Below, piece by piece: positions 5,587 to 5,999 of a stretch of 5,999 nucleotides of DNA (its first letter is position 1; each line of letters opens with the position of its first letter). The translations under genes and the position numbers were made by a program. The notes under the pieces were generated by a model. The model worked only from the letters and a program-made list of their open reading frames with translations. It did no database searches and had not been told where the DNA came from. This DNA comes from NZQO01 sp964639255 (lineage in GTDB: Bacteria > Bacteroidota > Bacteroidia > Flavobacteriales > Flavobacteriaceae), in contig CAZXDP010000089.1 of assembly GCA_964639255.1 (NCBI GenBank), positions 1-5,999 of the forward strand, given 5' to 3'.

Positions 5587-5999
5587 ATGCTTAACATTTC
5601 AAAAAAATCGGTACACGCGTTCGTATCCTTAGAGCAGTACAAGTCGACCCAAAAGGTATTTTACCGTAAGCATTATAAGCATTTTAACCGCTTTTTGCTG
5701 GTGTTCGCGCTAATCTTCATTATTATTATGTTCTTGCCGTGGACGCAAACCGTAACCGGCAAGGGAAAACTTACAACGCTTATGCCAGATCAACGGCCGC
5801 AAACCATACAATCGCCCATTGGGGGACGAATTGAAAAATGGTACGTTCGCGAGGGCGAGTTTGTAAACAAAGGCGATACCATTCTCTATTTTTCAGAAAC
5901 CACCAATCAATACTTCGATCCTAATTTGGTAGAACGTACGGGACAACAAATAGAGGCAAAGACGCTGTCGGTTTCTGCCTATCGCGATAAGGTAGACGC
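5587..5999 (+). CDS. HlyD-family membrane fusion (adaptor) protein, 3' end outside window
   Basis: The first 137 codons are present and the reading frame runs off the window end. A short cytosolic N-terminus rich in Lys, His and Tyr is followed by one membrane segment (about residues 34-52, FNRFLLVFALIFIIIMFLPW). Next comes the periplasmic start TVTGKGKL and a lipoyl/biotinyl-like half-motif, IQSPIGGRIEKWYVREGEFV followed by NKGDTIL (about 74-100). The start of the helical hairpin region (from about 112, VERTGQQIEAK) follows. This is the HlyD/EmrA layout: an adaptor linking the inner-membrane ABC exporter to an outer-membrane TolC-like channel. The ATG follows the ABC gene's stop by 10 bases, so the two are co-transcribed. 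A TolC-like gene would be expected downstream. Confidence 0.9.
   Translation, partial: MLNISKKSVHAFVSLEQYKSTQKVFYRKHYKHFNRFLLVFALIFIIIMFLPWTQTVTGKGKLTTLMPDQRPQTIQSPIGGRIEKWYVREGEFVNKGDTILYFSETTNQYFDPNLVERTGQQIEAKTLSVSAYRDKVD

Overview
The window looks like part of a Bacteroidetes chromosome, most likely a flavobacterium. Three things support this: moderate to low GC with A/T-rich intergenic gaps, several matches to the Bacteroidetes promoter pattern TTG-N19..21-TAnnTTTG instead of Shine-Dalgarno sites, and lineage-typical protein architectures (an M56/BlaR1-like membrane protein with a TonB-like C-terminus carrying a PxFPGC motif, and a signal peptide ending in ADAQ). There are seven protein-coding genes, two of them cut by the window edges. 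I see no tRNA, rRNA, CRISPR array or mobile element. No gap between genes exceeds 300 bases.

Left block (1-1883, all on the minus strand). A BlaI/MecI-type repressor gene is followed by an M56 peptidase gene with a 4-base overlap. That gene is followed by the start of a secreted protein with an 8-base overlap. This looks like a three-gene translationally coupled operon. Its promoter region holds a 40-base near-perfect palindrome (1971-2010) made of two copies of AACTAA-N4-TTAGTT spaced 18 bases apart. It overlaps the -7 element and is the obvious candidate operator for the repressor.

Middle block (2050-3102). A DUF456 membrane protein (plus strand) converges on a small nitroreductase (minus strand), and the two coding ends overlap by 9 bases.

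Right block (3233-5999, plus strand). A TetR/AcrR-type regulator, an ABC exporter (membrane domain fused to ATPase domain) and an HlyD-type adaptor (cut by the window end) form a tight operon resembling type I secretion or efflux. Between the nitroreductase and the regulator lie two back-to-back promoters whose -33 elements abut as TTGCAA. A 21-base perfect-armed inverted repeat (3186-3206) overlaps the regulator's promoter, so the regulator probably represses its own exporter operon and could also affect the nitroreductase.

The most notable points are the two operator-like palindromes, the exporter ATPase with an intact Walker A but altered signature, Walker B and H-loop residues, the lipobox-like cysteine inside the M56 protein, and the hairpin inside the start of the secreted-protein gene.
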